Assembly (NCBI GenBank): GCA_019638625.1
Contig: JAHBTK010000004.1
Location: forward strand, 496,001 to 560,000
DNA: 64,000 nt
Source of the DNA: Chitinophagaceae bacterium
GTDB lineage: Bacteria; Bacteroidota; Bacteroidia; Chitinophagales; Chitinophagaceae
Reading direction: 5' to 3'
The notes beneath the pieces are model-generated. The model was not told the origin of the DNA. It made no database searches and saw only the letters and a program-made list of their open reading frames with translations. Shown one piece after another: positions 35,430 through 43,579 of this stretch. Position 1 is the stretch's first letter. Every line of letters starts with the position of its first letter. The position numbers were made by a program, and so were the translations under genes.

Positions 35430-35876
35430 TTACCGGGCGCCTGAAACATTAACAGCCGTATAGCCCCTCGGTCCTCTTTCCACCTCAAACACTACAGTAG
35501 CTCCTTCCTGCAATGGCTGATCGGACGATGACTGATGTACGAATATTTTTTGTCCGTTTTGGCTGTCTTCAATAAATCCGAACCCCTTTGCACTATTGAA
35601 GTAGGTAATAGTGCCTTCTCGTTTCAACTCTTCCCCGGTAAGCTCTTTTTGCTTGGGGACGCCTATTTCAATGTCTTCCGCCCTGATCTCATTTCTTTTG
35701 GAGCCGTCCGGGGGTACCGAGGTCAGATTGCCGTTTTCGTCAAGATAAGCCATCATTTCGTCCAGGCCTTTTCCCTTTGCGGTACTGTCTTTACGATCCT
35801 GTTTCTTTTCCTGCTTCTTTTTGCGGGCCTCCCTCTTTTTGTTTTCTCTTTCTCTTTTATTCCAGCTTTCTGCCAT
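35430..35876 (-). CDS. Cold-shock-domain protein with basic N-terminal extension
   Basis: A 148-residue protein: about 60 residues of Lys/Arg/Glu-rich sequence likely helical (RERENKKREARKKKQEKKQDRK), a linker, and a C-terminal cold-shock domain (about 87-145) with RNP1-like KGFGFIED and RNP2-like KIFVHQSS. It probably binds single-stranded RNA and DNA as an RNA chaperone. The tail-first layout is common in Bacteroidota cold-shock proteins. It lies between the desaturase and the RRM gene, all on one strand. Confidence 0.93.
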   Translation of the reverse strand: MAESWNKRERENKKREARKKKQEKKQDRKDSTAKGKGLDEMMAYLDENGNLTSVPPDGSKRNEIRAEDIEIGVPKQKELTGEELKREGTITYFNSAKGFGFIEDSQNGQKIFVHQSSSDQPLQEGATVVFEVERGPRGYTAVNVSGAR

Positions 35877-35969
35877 GGTTAACTTAAAGTTTCGTTTTTG
35901 TCAGAATAGTAAGTGGCAGGGATATTATTAAGTCCCTTTTTTGACTTCACCGTGGTTTTGTAAGTAAAC

Positions 35970-36003
35970 AAAAAGGCTGGTTAACGCTAACCGGCCTTTT
36001 TTA
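35970..36003 (-). terminator. Rho-independent terminator of the RRM gene
   Basis: AAAAGGC(T)GGTTA and TAACC(G)GCCTTTT form a 13-bp stem with a GCGT loop; on the minus strand it is followed by TTTTTG. It starts 19 nt past the RRM stop. The A and T tracts are symmetrical, so it could work in both directions. Confidence 0.85.
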
Positions 36004-36021
36004 TAAACCTTTCAATATTTA

Positions 36022-36306
36022 CTACCAGCGTTTAGAATAGCTATTGCTGCGGTTTTGATTTTCCGTTCTGGGCCGGGCTTCAGTCACTTTCACCGACCGT
36101 CCGTCAATCATTTTGCCGTCAAGTTCTTTGATCGCTGTTTCCGCAGCCGTTTTGTCCGGCATTTCTACAAAGCCGAAGCCTTTACTTTTATTGGTAAACT
36201 TATCTACAATTACTTTTGCGGAAGATACATTTCCATATTCTCCAAAAAGTCTGCTCAAATCCTCGTCCCTGGTGCTAAACCCCAGGTTAGATACATAAAT
36301 GTTCAT
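36022..36306 (-). CDS. RRM-type RNA-binding protein
   Basis: A 94-residue single-RRM protein with RNP2 IYVSNLGF (about 3-10), RNP1 KSKGFGFVEM (about 41-50) and a short tail rich in Arg/Asn/Ser (RPRTENQNRSNSYSKRW). Such proteins are abundant in Bacteroidota and act as global RNA-binding regulators, often cold-induced. I chose the ATG at 36306 (MNIYVSNL); the frame is open to 36495, but that part is leader. A TACCTTTG box about 100 nt upstream places the transcription start so that the leader is about 95 nt. Confidence 0.95.
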   Translation of the reverse strand: MNIYVSNLGFSTRDEDLSRLFGEYGNVSSAKVIVDKFTNKSKGFGFVEMPDKTAAETAIKELDGKMIDGRSVKVTEARPRTENQNRSNSYSKRW

Positions 36307-36405
36307 AATGATGTAAAATTCAGTAATAAAATATTTGAGAAAAATAGCAGATGTAAAAAGGGAAGGAAAAGATTTACAAGAGCAATAGAACTCAAAATGT
36401 CTGTA

Positions 36406-36413
36406 CAAAGGTA
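36406..36413 (-). promoter_or_regulatory. -7 box of the RRM gene promoter
   Basis: TACCTTTG on the minus strand is an exact match to TAnnTTTG. The -33 box is weak. The intergenic stretch from 36414 to 36611 shows nothing else. Confidence 0.5.
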
Positions 36414-36611
36414 AGCCATTAAACTGACAATTTGAGCTTTCCCGAATTCCCCGCCGAATTTTGCAGTAAACGGCAACATGACTTAGCGGAGTCAATTACT
36501 CAAACAAGATTTTCGTCCCGTGGCAACTATTTCAGTTTTCAATTTTAAGGCGTTATCAAATGCCCCGGCAAATCGTATAACCCATATAACTGATCATCAA
36601 TGCAGTACACG

Positions 36612-37289
36612 TCAATTGCTTCTCCGGGAAGCTGCAGGATATGACCGGTATTCCTTTATCCAGTGGTAAAGCCCATAGGCGGCGATTCCCGTGAAAATAA
36701 GATACTCCAGGCTATAGAATTTAATGCCCTTTACATAGTAGAGATAAGTAGCTACCATGTCCACCAGTATCCAGATAATCCAGCTTTCTATTTTCTTCTG
36801 GATCATATAAAAAGTGGTAATGATACTCATGGTCATTATAAACGAATCCACATAAGGGTAGAAACTGGGTTGGGAAAAGATCAGCGGAAGCCAGTCATGC
36901 AGCCTGCTGGCAAAAGAGCCCAGCAGGTAGGTGCCGGAAAGCCCCGCAAGCACAATAAAAATCAATTGAGCCCTGCTCATAAAACTCACCTTCAACTCGT
37001 TTTTTCTGTCGGCTTCATTTTCTTCCGGGTGCGACCAGCGCCACCACCCCAGTATATTCGTTATAAAAAAGAATACCTGCAAAAACATGTCCGGGTATAA
37101 CTGAACCTGGAAATACAGGAAGAAAGACAGGGTTACATTTACAATGCCTACCGGCCAACTCCAGATATGGGCCCGCGCCGATAACCATATGGCCGTTAGC
37201 CCGGTCAGTACTCCGAAGAACTCTATATAACTCATAGAATATCCCAGGAAATTGAAAAATTCGTGGTGGATGCTGAAAAACTGCCCCAA
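36612..37289 (-). CDS. pnuC: PnuC-family vitamin transporter
   Basis: A 225-residue membrane protein with about seven hydrophobic segments. Its conserved opening MSYIEFFGVLTGLTAIWLSA and later WPVGIVNVTLSFFLYFQVQLYPDM and TNILGWWRW are hallmarks of PnuC transporters. These take up nicotinamide riboside; close relatives take up thiamine or riboflavin, and substrate cannot be read from sequence alone. No thiamine riboswitch is visible. The start is probably TTG at 37289, only 11 nt after the mqnD stop; the alternative ATG at 37235 would remove the N-terminal helix. It is the last gene of the mqnB-mqnD-pnuC operon. Confidence 0.9.
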   Translation of the reverse strand: MGQFFSIHHEFFNFLGYSMSYIEFFGVLTGLTAIWLSARAHIWSWPVGIVNVTLSFFLYFQVQLYPDMFLQVFFFITNILGWWRWSHPEENEADRKNELKVSFMSRAQLIFIVLAGLSGTYLLGSFASRLHDWLPLIFSQPSFYPYVDSFIMTMSIITTFYMIQKKIESWIIWILVDMVATYLYYVKGIKFYSLEYLIFTGIAAYGLYHWIKEYRSYPAASRRSN

Positions 37290-37300
37290 TGTTGATTAAA

Positions 37301-38149
37301 TTAAATAAAGAAGTTGTTGCCCGTCCGGATGGAGGGATTAGCCTGTTCAAAAATATCGATAAATTTTTCAACTGCTTTTTCCCCCTTTGGCCCCAAATGG
37401 AGCGAATAGTCATTTACATAAAGATCAATATGCCGGCGCATGACTGCCGGTTCCATTTCCCTGGCGTGTTCCGAAACATATTCCGGTAGCTCAGGGTAAT
37501 TGCTAAATGCATATTGAATACTTTCAGTTATCAGCCGTTCCAACTCAAACTGTATACCCGGGCTGATCGTTTTTTTGACCGCAATGCCACCCAGGGGTAT
37601 GGGAAAACCCGTGGCTTCTTCCCAATAGGTGCCGAGGTCCATCAGTTTAAATAAACCTTTCTGCGCATAGGTAAACCTGTTTTCGTGAATAATGACTCCC
37701 AGTGTATTTCCTTCTTTGGCAGTGCCCAGCAAAAAATCCTCTATTTCATGAAACACCATAAAACGTTTATGTCTTGCCTCCGGAAAGGCCTGGGAAAAAA
37801 GCATGTGCGCAGTCGTGTGTTCTCCCGGAATGGCCACAGTATAATCGTTGATATCAAACCCTGGATCGGTTGGCAATATCGAACTGCCTGAAATAAGCAG
37901 GGGGCCTACTCCCCTGCCTAGGGCGCCGCCGCTATGGAGCATTTTATAATGCTGCGTCACCAGGGGAAGTACGCCGTAGCTGATCTTGCTGATATCCAGT
38001 TTGCCTTCTATCGCCCATTGATTAAGGGTTTGCACATCTTCCAGCACCACGTTAAAATTATGACTACCACAATCTATTTTACCGTTTACCAGTGCGTCAA
38101 ATATAAAAGTATCATTAGGACAGGGTGAAAAGCCAAGCGTAAAATCCAT
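37301..38149 (-). CDS. mqnD: 1,4-dihydroxy-6-naphthoate synthase
   Basis: A 282-residue MqnD of the futalosine menaquinone pathway, which converts cyclic dehypoxanthinyl futalosine to 1,4-dihydroxy-6-naphthoate. It has the periplasmic-binding-like fold used by MqnA/MqnD: LGFSPCPNDTFIFDAL at the N-terminus, KISYGVLPLV, GRGVGPLLIS (about 79-88) and PGEHTTAHMLF. These segments distinguish MqnD from MqnA. It starts 17 nt after the stop of mqnB and precedes pnuC by 11 nt. Confidence 0.95.
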   Translation of the reverse strand: MDFTLGFSPCPNDTFIFDALVNGKIDCGSHNFNVVLEDVQTLNQWAIEGKLDISKISYGVLPLVTQHYKMLHSGGALGRGVGPLLISGSSILPTDPGFDINDYTVAIPGEHTTAHMLFSQAFPEARHKRFMVFHEIEDFLLGTAKEGNTLGVIIHENRFTYAQKGLFKLMDLGTYWEEATGFPIPLGGIAVKKTISPGIQFELERLITESIQYAFSNYPELPEYVSEHAREMEPAVMRRHIDLYVNDYSLHLGPKGEKAVEKFIDIFEQANPSIRTGNNFFI

Positions 38150-38166
38150 CCGTTAAAAATTAATTT

Positions 38167-38823
38167 TCAGCATAATAAAGAATGAACAAACCGGATCAGT
38201 TGTTCGTTTAAATTGGCAACAGCTTCCTGCATCTTCCATTTCGCCTTGTCACGTTCTCCCACAAAATTAGATATTGCGCGCAATTGAATAAACGGTACCT
38301 GTTCCTGCAGACATACATAATGCAGGGCGGCTCCCTCCATCGATTCTACTACGGCGCCTAATCCTTCCCGTAGCCAATGAATTTTTTCCGGGCGGGTGGT
38401 TATCTCGTTTACACTTATCCCCCGTGCCTCATTCAGGTTGATTTTATCCAGCCATGTATAGTGCGGGTTCACCAGGGTCTTATTTATATATGGGTGGCAG
38501 TTATTCTGAAGCTTCAAATCGAACAGATCTTTGAAAACACCCTCTTCCTCCACTCCCATATCCGCCACTATTTCCTCCTTAACTGCCACTACGGTACCGG
38601 GCGGATAATAAGGATGAAAACTCCCGCCAATCCCGGCCTGCAACACAATATCCGGTGTATGGCCGGATAAATATCGGGTAAGACTATACGTTGTATGCAT
38701 CAGACCGACGCCGCCAATCAGCACATTTACCATACAGTCTTTCCGATGATATCTTTTTTCCTCAAGGTATTGCCTGAAAGGGGTAATCTCCGGGTCGGTG
38801 GCGGCTACAACAAGAATGTTCAT
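38167..38823 (-). CDS. mqnB: Futalosine hydrolase
   Basis: A 218-residue nucleoside-phosphorylase-fold enzyme that removes hypoxanthine from futalosine. It starts MNILVVAATDPEITPF and has IGGVGLMHTTYSLTRYL, VLQAGIGGSF and ESMEGAALHYVC with the catalytic Glu-x-Glu region (Met-Glu-Gly-Ala), as in MTA/SAH nucleosidases. FIQLRAISNFVGERDKAKW near the C-terminus is the futalosine hydrolase signature. The frame is open upstream to 39033, but the ATG at 38823 is the natural start and avoids overlap with the queD promoter. First gene of the operon with mqnD and pnuC. Confidence 0.94.
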   Translation of the reverse strand: MNILVVAATDPEITPFRQYLEEKRYHRKDCMVNVLIGGVGLMHTTYSLTRYLSGHTPDIVLQAGIGGSFHPYYPPGTVVAVKEEIVADMGVEEEGVFKDLFDLKLQNNCHPYINKTLVNPHYTWLDKINLNEARGISVNEITTRPEKIHWLREGLGAVVESMEGAALHYVCLQEQVPFIQLRAISNFVGERDKAKWKMQEAVANLNEQLIRFVHSLLC

Positions 38824-38861
38824 TTGGCAAAGTTCTGCATTTAGGCAATTGAAAGCATAAG

Positions 38862-38893
38862 TTTTCACGGTTTTTACCGATGTGTTACCTTTG
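38862..38893 (+). promoter_or_regulatory. queD promoter
   Basis: TTTT (38862-38865), a 20-nt spacer and TACCTTTG (38886-38893). The start site falls within about 15 nt of the queD ATG, so the leader is very short. Confidence 0.5.
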
Positions 38894-38910
38894 CAAAAAT
38901 TCGTTGCATT

Positions 38911-39321
38911 ATGGTGTACCTGACGAGGGTGGAGCATTTTAACGCGGCGCACCGGCTGTATAACCCGGAATGGAGCGCTGCAAAAAATGAGGAGATATTT
39001 GGAAAATGTGCCAACAAAAACTGGCATGGGCACAACTATGAGCTGTTCGTTACCGTAAAAGGCAATCCTGACCCGGAAACCGGTTTTTTGATAGATGCCA
39101 AGATATTAAGTCGTATAATAAATACCCATGTCCTGGAGGAAGTGGATCATTTGAACCTGAATGAAGATGTGACCTTCATGAAGGGGAAATTATGCTCCAC
39201 CGAAAACCTCGCAATCGGTATCTGGAACCAGTTATCCGGTAAACTACCGCCTTCCGTGCATCTCCATTGCATCAAACTATACGAAACCCCGCAGATATTT
39301 GTGGAGTACTACGGTGATTGA
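38911..39321 (+). CDS. queD: 6-carboxytetrahydropterin synthase / PTPS family
   Basis: A 136-residue QueD. Zn ligands are the His residues of VEHFNAAHRL and WHGHNYEL; the catalytic Cys lies in GKCANKNWHGH (about 34), and the other active-site parts are LEEVDHLNLN and the Glu of YETPQIFVEYY. It converts dihydroneopterin triphosphate to carboxytetrahydropterin on the way to queuosine. No other que genes are in the window. It is divergent from mqnB, with the shared region holding its promoter. Confidence 0.95.
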   Translation: MVYLTRVEHFNAAHRLYNPEWSAAKNEEIFGKCANKNWHGHNYELFVTVKGNPDPETGFLIDAKILSRIINTHVLEEVDHLNLNEDVTFMKGKLCSTENLAIGIWNQLSGKLPPSVHLHCIKLYETPQIFVEYYGD

Positions 39322-39357
39322 CGACTCGCCGTTTTCCCGTAAAATAGCCGGGGGCTA

Positions 39358-39825
39358 TTATAACCTGCTGAGGGCCGCTTTCAATGCCGGAAAGTTCACC
39401 TGCACACCGGGGTTTTCCGTTTCTTCTGAATACGCAACAGTGCCGTTTTTATCAACTACTACCACTCCTCTTTTTGAAACGCCGCGGTAACCCAGAACAA
39501 ACTCAGGGAGATAAAAGTCATATGCTTTTATCATGTCTTTGTTAAAATCCGACAACAGGTCGAAGTTGATCTTTTGCTGTGCTTTGAACTCGGCCAGCGA
39601 AAAAGGCATATCTACAGACACTGCCACTACGGCGGCGCCAATATCGTTATAAAAGCTGAGTTCATCGCGGTTGCTGCATAGTTGCTCTGCACAAACACCT
39701 GTAAATGCTGCCGGAAAAAAGTTGATCACCAGTGTTTTGCCCACAAAGTCTTTCAGTGATACTTCTTTTTTTCCCGTATTATACAGGGTAAAATCAGGAG
39801 CTTTTGTTCCAACGCTTATAGCCAT
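39358..39825 (-). CDS. Peroxiredoxin (AhpC/TSA, AhpE- or Bcp-like)
   Basis: A 155-residue redoxin that reduces peroxides. The signature FFPAAFTGVCAEQLC (about 37-51) holds the peroxidatic Cys (first C) in the P-x3-T-x2-C motif and a second Cys four residues later, giving an atypical 2-Cys arrangement like Bcp. The later VDKNGTVAYSEETENPG fits the family. Cytoplasmic, monocistronic. A TACCTTTA box on the minus strand at 39850-39843 may be its promoter. Confidence 0.92.
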   Translation of the reverse strand: MAISVGTKAPDFTLYNTGKKEVSLKDFVGKTLVINFFPAAFTGVCAEQLCSNRDELSFYNDIGAAVVAVSVDMPFSLAEFKAQQKINFDLLSDFNKDMIKAYDFYLPEFVLGYRGVSKRGVVVVDKNGTVAYSEETENPGVQVNFPALKAALSRL

Positions 39826-39974
39826 AATTATTTAGTTTTGATTAAAGGTAGTATATCTGCCTGACTTGACCCTGCCCTGTGTGCAGGAAAGCCCGTATTA
39901 CACGGATCGCAGCCAATAAGAACCGAAAAAACATAAAGAAAAATCCAAATAGTCATTTTTAATTTATTTGAGGG

Positions 39975-39982
39975 TAATTTTG
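39975..39982 (+). promoter_or_regulatory. -7 box of the mechanosensitive channel gene
   Basis: TAATTTTG matches TAnnTTTG exactly, 40 nt before the ATG at 40023; the -33 box is unclear. Confidence 0.4.
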
Positions 39983-40022
39983 AGCCCGCGACTGGAGCGC
40001 AACGGTTCGAATTAATTATTTT

Positions 40023-40886
40023 ATGAGTAACAACAGTGTCAGCAAAAAAAGCAACGTTCCATTTTATTTCTTCCTGAAGTTGGCCCTGGCAATTGCCTTA
40101 TTCTTTTTGGTGCTGAACGTGAATGAACTGGCGGAAAGAAAATGGCCATTGCAGTTGATAACGGGCGCCTGGACCTTTTTGCTCCCCAGCATCTTCGTAT
40201 CAATTACCAGGTTTATTATTATTGCCTTTTATAATGCCCGCCACAAGAAAAATTTTGTGCGGGGTAATTTTGTATTGGGGATCAACCGGCTGACCGCTGT
40301 TTTGAACGCCATGATCTTTGGTATTGCTATCATGATCGCGCTGGGAATAAACCCCAAGGAGTTTCTCACAAGCCTTACTATCGTGGCGATGGCCATTGCC
40401 GTTATCTTCAGGGAGTATATTACCAATATGATCAGCGGTTTGCTTATTATGTTTTCCAATCAACTATCTGTTGGCGACCGGATAAAAGTTGGTGATAACA
40501 AGGGGAGAGTAGAAGATATTACCCTGTCCAATATAGTATTAAAGAACGAGGAAGATGATATTGTTCTTATCCCCAGCAACCTTTTCTTCATCCAACCTGT
40601 AACCAACCTTTCAGTACATCGCTCCAAATTTTTTTATGTAAAATTTGAACTGCCCCTTCAGGTTGCCACCCGTTCGGAAGAGCTTGGAACCGAATTACGG
40701 GAGCTTTTTCGTACCCATCCGGAGCTGGATATGGAGCATGAACTGAAACTGCGGGTAGAAGAAATAGGCAAGGACTTTGTACGGTTTAAAATAGAACTGA
40801 TAGCCAAAAGCAGCAGCGACCGTTTGCACAGGGAGATTGAAAATGAGGTACTGAAGCAGATACTGGTATTCCAGAGTAAACACTAA
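40023..40886 (+). CDS. MscS-family mechanosensitive ion channel
   Basis: A 287-residue small-conductance mechanosensitive channel. It has three to four N-terminal membrane helices (about 17-36, 44-68, 84-103), the pore-lining helix and the following beta domain entry GDRIKVGDNKGRVEDITLSNIVL with IPSNLFF, which define MscS. It opens on hypo-osmotic shock to release solutes. It is short like MscS itself, with no extra periplasmic domain. The gene stands alone; a repeat-rich gap follows. Confidence 0.93.
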   Translation: MSNNSVSKKSNVPFYFFLKLALAIALFFLVLNVNELAERKWPLQLITGAWTFLLPSIFVSITRFIIIAFYNARHKKNFVRGNFVLGINRLTAVLNAMIFGIAIMIALGINPKEFLTSLTIVAMAIAVIFREYITNMISGLLIMFSNQLSVGDRIKVGDNKGRVEDITLSNIVLKNEEDDIVLIPSNLFFIQPVTNLSVHRSKFFYVKFELPLQVATRSEELGTELRELFRTHPELDMEHELKLRVEEIGKDFVRFKIELIAKSSSDRLHREIENEVLKQILVFQSKH

Positions 40887-41179
40887 TTGCTTATTGCTAT
40901 GAGAAGAAATAGATGGGTTGTCCGCCTGGCAACTGCCACGCCTTTTCTCCTGGCGATCGTAGTTTTTTACGGGCGGACGTTGTAGTTGTAAATGATGACA
41001 GGAGTTGGCCGCCAGTCCTTTTTTTGTCGTCATCCCTGAGCCTAGCGGTTCCGAACGTTCAGAAGAGGAATCTCCTTCACTTCATCGTATTCCGATTTTT
41101 TTTGTACGTAATTCTGAGTAAACCATTAGTGGTCTCCATCATTAAGCCGTGACAGAAGAACTGATCTTGCATACATATG

Positions 41180-41283
41180 GCACGCAAAAATCGCAAAGGG
41201 CGGCGCGAAAGATCACAAAGAGAGAAACGGTTCTAAAAGGGGAACTGCTTGTACGCTTAGCACTTCATAGCGGCTTTGCGTGA
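41180..41283 (+). repeat. Direct repeat R1 (about 104 bp) with inverted CACGCAAA ends
   Basis: It starts GCACGCAAAAATCGCAAAGG and ends CGGCTTTGCGTGA; the two ends are inverted copies of CACGCAAA. It matches R2 (41497-41599) at all but about six positions, including one 1-nt indel. Confidence 0.8.
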
Positions 41284-41496
41284 GAAAGATGATCCCGTTG
41301 CTGGATGCCGTGGAAGGACTCAATAGCGATATTTGCGGAGCCTGCCCCTGCCTACCAGCCGGCAGGTAGTGGAGTGAGGAATCTCCTGACTAGTGTAGGG
41401 ATTTCTCCTCCCTTCACTACGTTACGGTCGTCGAAATGACGTAGAAGAGGGATGTTACGGTTGCCGTATGACAAAAAGGAAGAGCGTTTAAATATA

Positions 41497-41599
41497 GCAC
41501 GCCAAGATCGCAAAGGGCGGCGCGAAAGATCACAAAGAGAGAAACGGTTCTAAAAGGGGAGCTGCTGTACGCTTAGCGCTTCATAGCGGCTTTGCGTGA
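41497..41599 (+). repeat. Direct repeat R2 (about 103 bp)
   Basis: It starts GCACGCCAAGATCGCAAAGG and ends CGGCTTTGCGTGA. Same orientation as R1, 213 bp further on. Short length, inverted ends and lack of coding capacity fit a MITE/REP-like element. Confidence 0.8.
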
Positions 41600-41697
41600 A
41601 AAAAGAAGAACGGCTTCTCGTCCGCCCGGTTGCATATCCGCACGCAACCTTTTGCAGCCGGGATATCAGCAGAGCGGTATTTCAGGTTGACCTGAAG

Positions 41698-43236
41698 CTA
41701 TAGCTTTATTTCCTCATCGTTACTGTCAAAAAAGTGGAACTCGGTGAGGTAGTAGTTATTATCCGCTTTCAGTTTGATGGTTTGTTTATACTTCCAGCTC
41801 CACCTGCGGCGGATAGAAATAAACCCTTTGGTAAGATACGCGTACACAATAGGGTGCACCACAATGGTCAGCCCCTTGTGCTTCTGCATCACCAGGTAAC
41901 TGAGGTTTTTCTCTATTTCATCTTCCAGCACCAGGGTAGAAGATATCTTGCCCGTGCCATTACAGGTAGGACAAACTTCCTGGGTATTGATATTTACCTC
42001 GGGCTTCATGCGCTGGCGTGTTACCTGCATCAGTCCGAACTTGGAGATAGGCAGTACGGCGTGTTTGGCGCGGTCCGCTTTCATAAACTCTTCCATTGCC
42101 TCAATCAGCTTCCGCTTGTTGTCCGGCAATTTCATATCGATAAAGTCCACGACTATAATACCGCCCAGGTCGCGAAGCCGCAACTGGCGGGCTATTTCTG
42201 ATGCCGCCTCCAGGTTGGTTTCCAGGGCATTCATCTCCTGGTTGTTGCTTACACTTTTATACCCGCTGTTTACGTCTATCACATGCAGGGCTTCCGTATG
42301 CTCAATGATCAGGTAAGCGCCGCTCGGCAGGTTCACTGTTTTACCAAAAGAAGCTTTCACCTGCTTGGTGATGCCATACTGGTCAAATACAGGAGTACCA
42401 TTATTATAAAAACTAACGATCTCCTTTTTTTCCGGAGCTATCTTCTGGATATAACTGCGCGTATCGTTGTAAATATTCCTGTCATTCACCACGATGCGGT
42501 TAAAATCTTCGTTCAGCAGGTCGCGAAGCATACTGGTGGTTTTGGTTTGCTCACTCAGTATTTTGCTGGGGGCGGTAGCGCCTTTCAGGTTGTGCTGCAG
42601 GTTTTTCCAGCTCTCCACCAGCATCAGCAGGTCTTCATGCAGTTCCGCCGTGTTCTTGCCTTCCGCGGCCGTGCGTACGATCACTCCAAAATTTTTGGGC
42701 TTGATGGATTCCACTATTTTATGGAGGCGTTTCCTTTCTTCGGAGGAATGTATTTTACGGGAAACCGCTATGATATCGTTAAACGGGGTAACCACTACAA
42801 ATCTTCCGGGCAGCGAAATTTCGCAGCTCAACCGGGGGCCTTTTGCGGCAATAGGTTCCTTCAGTATCTGAACCAGGATATTGGGTTTTTGGCCCAGCAC
42901 CTCGTTTATTTTCCCTGTTTTAATAATTTCCGGCTCAGTCTGGAAGGTAGCAAAGTCAAATTCGCCCTCATTCATAGCCCTTTGGGTAAACTTCAGCAGC
43001 GAACGGGCATAGGGGCTCAGGTCCGTATAGTGTAGAAAGGCATCTTTTTCAAACCCCACATCCACAAATGCAGCATTCAGCCCGGGGATCAGTTTCTTAA
43101 CCTTCCCCAGGTATAAATCACCCACGGCAAAACTGGCATCTGCTTTTTCGTAGTGCAGCTCAACCAGTTTTTTATCCTCCAGCAGGGCGATCTCCACTCC
43201 CACGGGAACTGCATTGATAATTAACTCTTTGTTCAA
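41698..43236 (-). CDS. rng: Ribonuclease G/E family endoribonuclease
   Basis: A 512-residue RNase G-type enzyme that processes rRNA and mRNA 5' ends. The S1 domain is near residues 38-120 (VGDLYLGKVKKLIPGLNAAFVDVGFEKDAFLH), the catalytic Asp motif is IIVVDFIDMKLPDNKR (about 352-367), and the Zn-link Cys pair is in CPTCNGTGKI (about 424-433). There is no long C-terminal scaffold as in RNase E. It follows the COX24-like, TPR and HU genes on the same strand, an order common in Bacteroidota. Confidence 0.96.
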   Translation of the reverse strand: MNKELIINAVPVGVEIALLEDKKLVELHYEKADASFAVGDLYLGKVKKLIPGLNAAFVDVGFEKDAFLHYTDLSPYARSLLKFTQRAMNEGEFDFATFQTEPEIIKTGKINEVLGQKPNILVQILKEPIAAKGPRLSCEISLPGRFVVVTPFNDIIAVSRKIHSSEERKRLHKIVESIKPKNFGVIVRTAAEGKNTAELHEDLLMLVESWKNLQHNLKGATAPSKILSEQTKTTSMLRDLLNEDFNRIVVNDRNIYNDTRSYIQKIAPEKKEIVSFYNNGTPVFDQYGITKQVKASFGKTVNLPSGAYLIIEHTEALHVIDVNSGYKSVSNNQEMNALETNLEAASEIARQLRLRDLGGIIVVDFIDMKLPDNKRKLIEAMEEFMKADRAKHAVLPISKFGLMQVTRQRMKPEVNINTQEVCPTCNGTGKISSTLVLEDEIEKNLSYLVMQKHKGLTIVVHPIVYAYLTKGFISIRRRWSWKYKQTIKLKADNNYYLTEFHFFDSNDEEIKL

Positions 43237-43456
43237 GCCAACAGCCTTTTAATGAACCATCAATTTGTAAATACACGAAGGAAGCTGAAGAGGAAAGAGA
43301 CGGAAGGTTATACGATCTTCTATTTTCAAATATCTATTGAACCAACGATCTTCACTCGCGGTTGCCGCATATATAAATAATTCAGGTAAATGTTTCTGAG
43401 AGTATTTATGTGGCAAACCAAAGCCTACAGCTTCAAAGGAGAATTAAGCAGCAGTC

Positions 43457-43552
43457 TTATTTACTTTTTTTCTTGTGACGGTTCTTTCTAAGCCTTTTCT
43501 TGCGCTTATGCGTAGCTATTTTATGACGTTTTCTTTTTTTACCACAAGGCAT
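43457..43552 (-). CDS. AURKAIP1/COX24-domain small basic protein (ribosome-associated)
   Basis: A tiny gene of 31 codons: MPCGKKRKRHKIATHKRKKR then LRKNRHKKKSK and TAA. The sequence is almost all Lys, Arg and His and matches the bacterial AURKAIP1/COX24 family. Family members are thought to be small ribosomal subunit components (bS22-like/mitochondrial mS38-like). It lies between the TPR gene and rng on the same strand. It is short enough to be missed by gene finders. Confidence 0.9.
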   Translation of the reverse strand: MPCGKKRKRHKIATHKRKKRLRKNRHKKKSK

Positions 43553-43579
43553 ACACCAAATAGATTTTTTAGTAAATAA

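Larger units (their letters stand above)
40887..41697. other. Repeat-rich intergenic region without genes
   Basis: About 810 bp between the channel gene and rng. It holds two near-identical 104-bp repeats (41180-41283, 41497-41599). Between and before them are sequences of the kind found dispersed in many genomes: a GTCATCCCTGAG ... GAATCTCC stretch near 41030-41075, a GAATCTCCTGACTAG ... TCGAAATGACG stretch near 41379-41440, and a CTACC ... GGTAG hairpin near 41356-41370. No credible coding frame. Confidence 0.65.

Noticed and set aside
36612..37289. Thiamine transporter PnuT with TPP riboswitch
   Set aside because: The gene follows mqnD by 11 nt and no TPP riboswitch motif lies upstream.
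40887..41697. Possible CRISPR because of direct repeats
   Set aside because: Only two repeats of about 104 bp with inverted ends and a 213-bp interval; no spacer pattern and no cas genes.
42283..43035. A 250-codon open frame on the plus strand within rng
   Set aside because: Antisense to the intact RNase G gene; explained by codon bias of the opposite strand.
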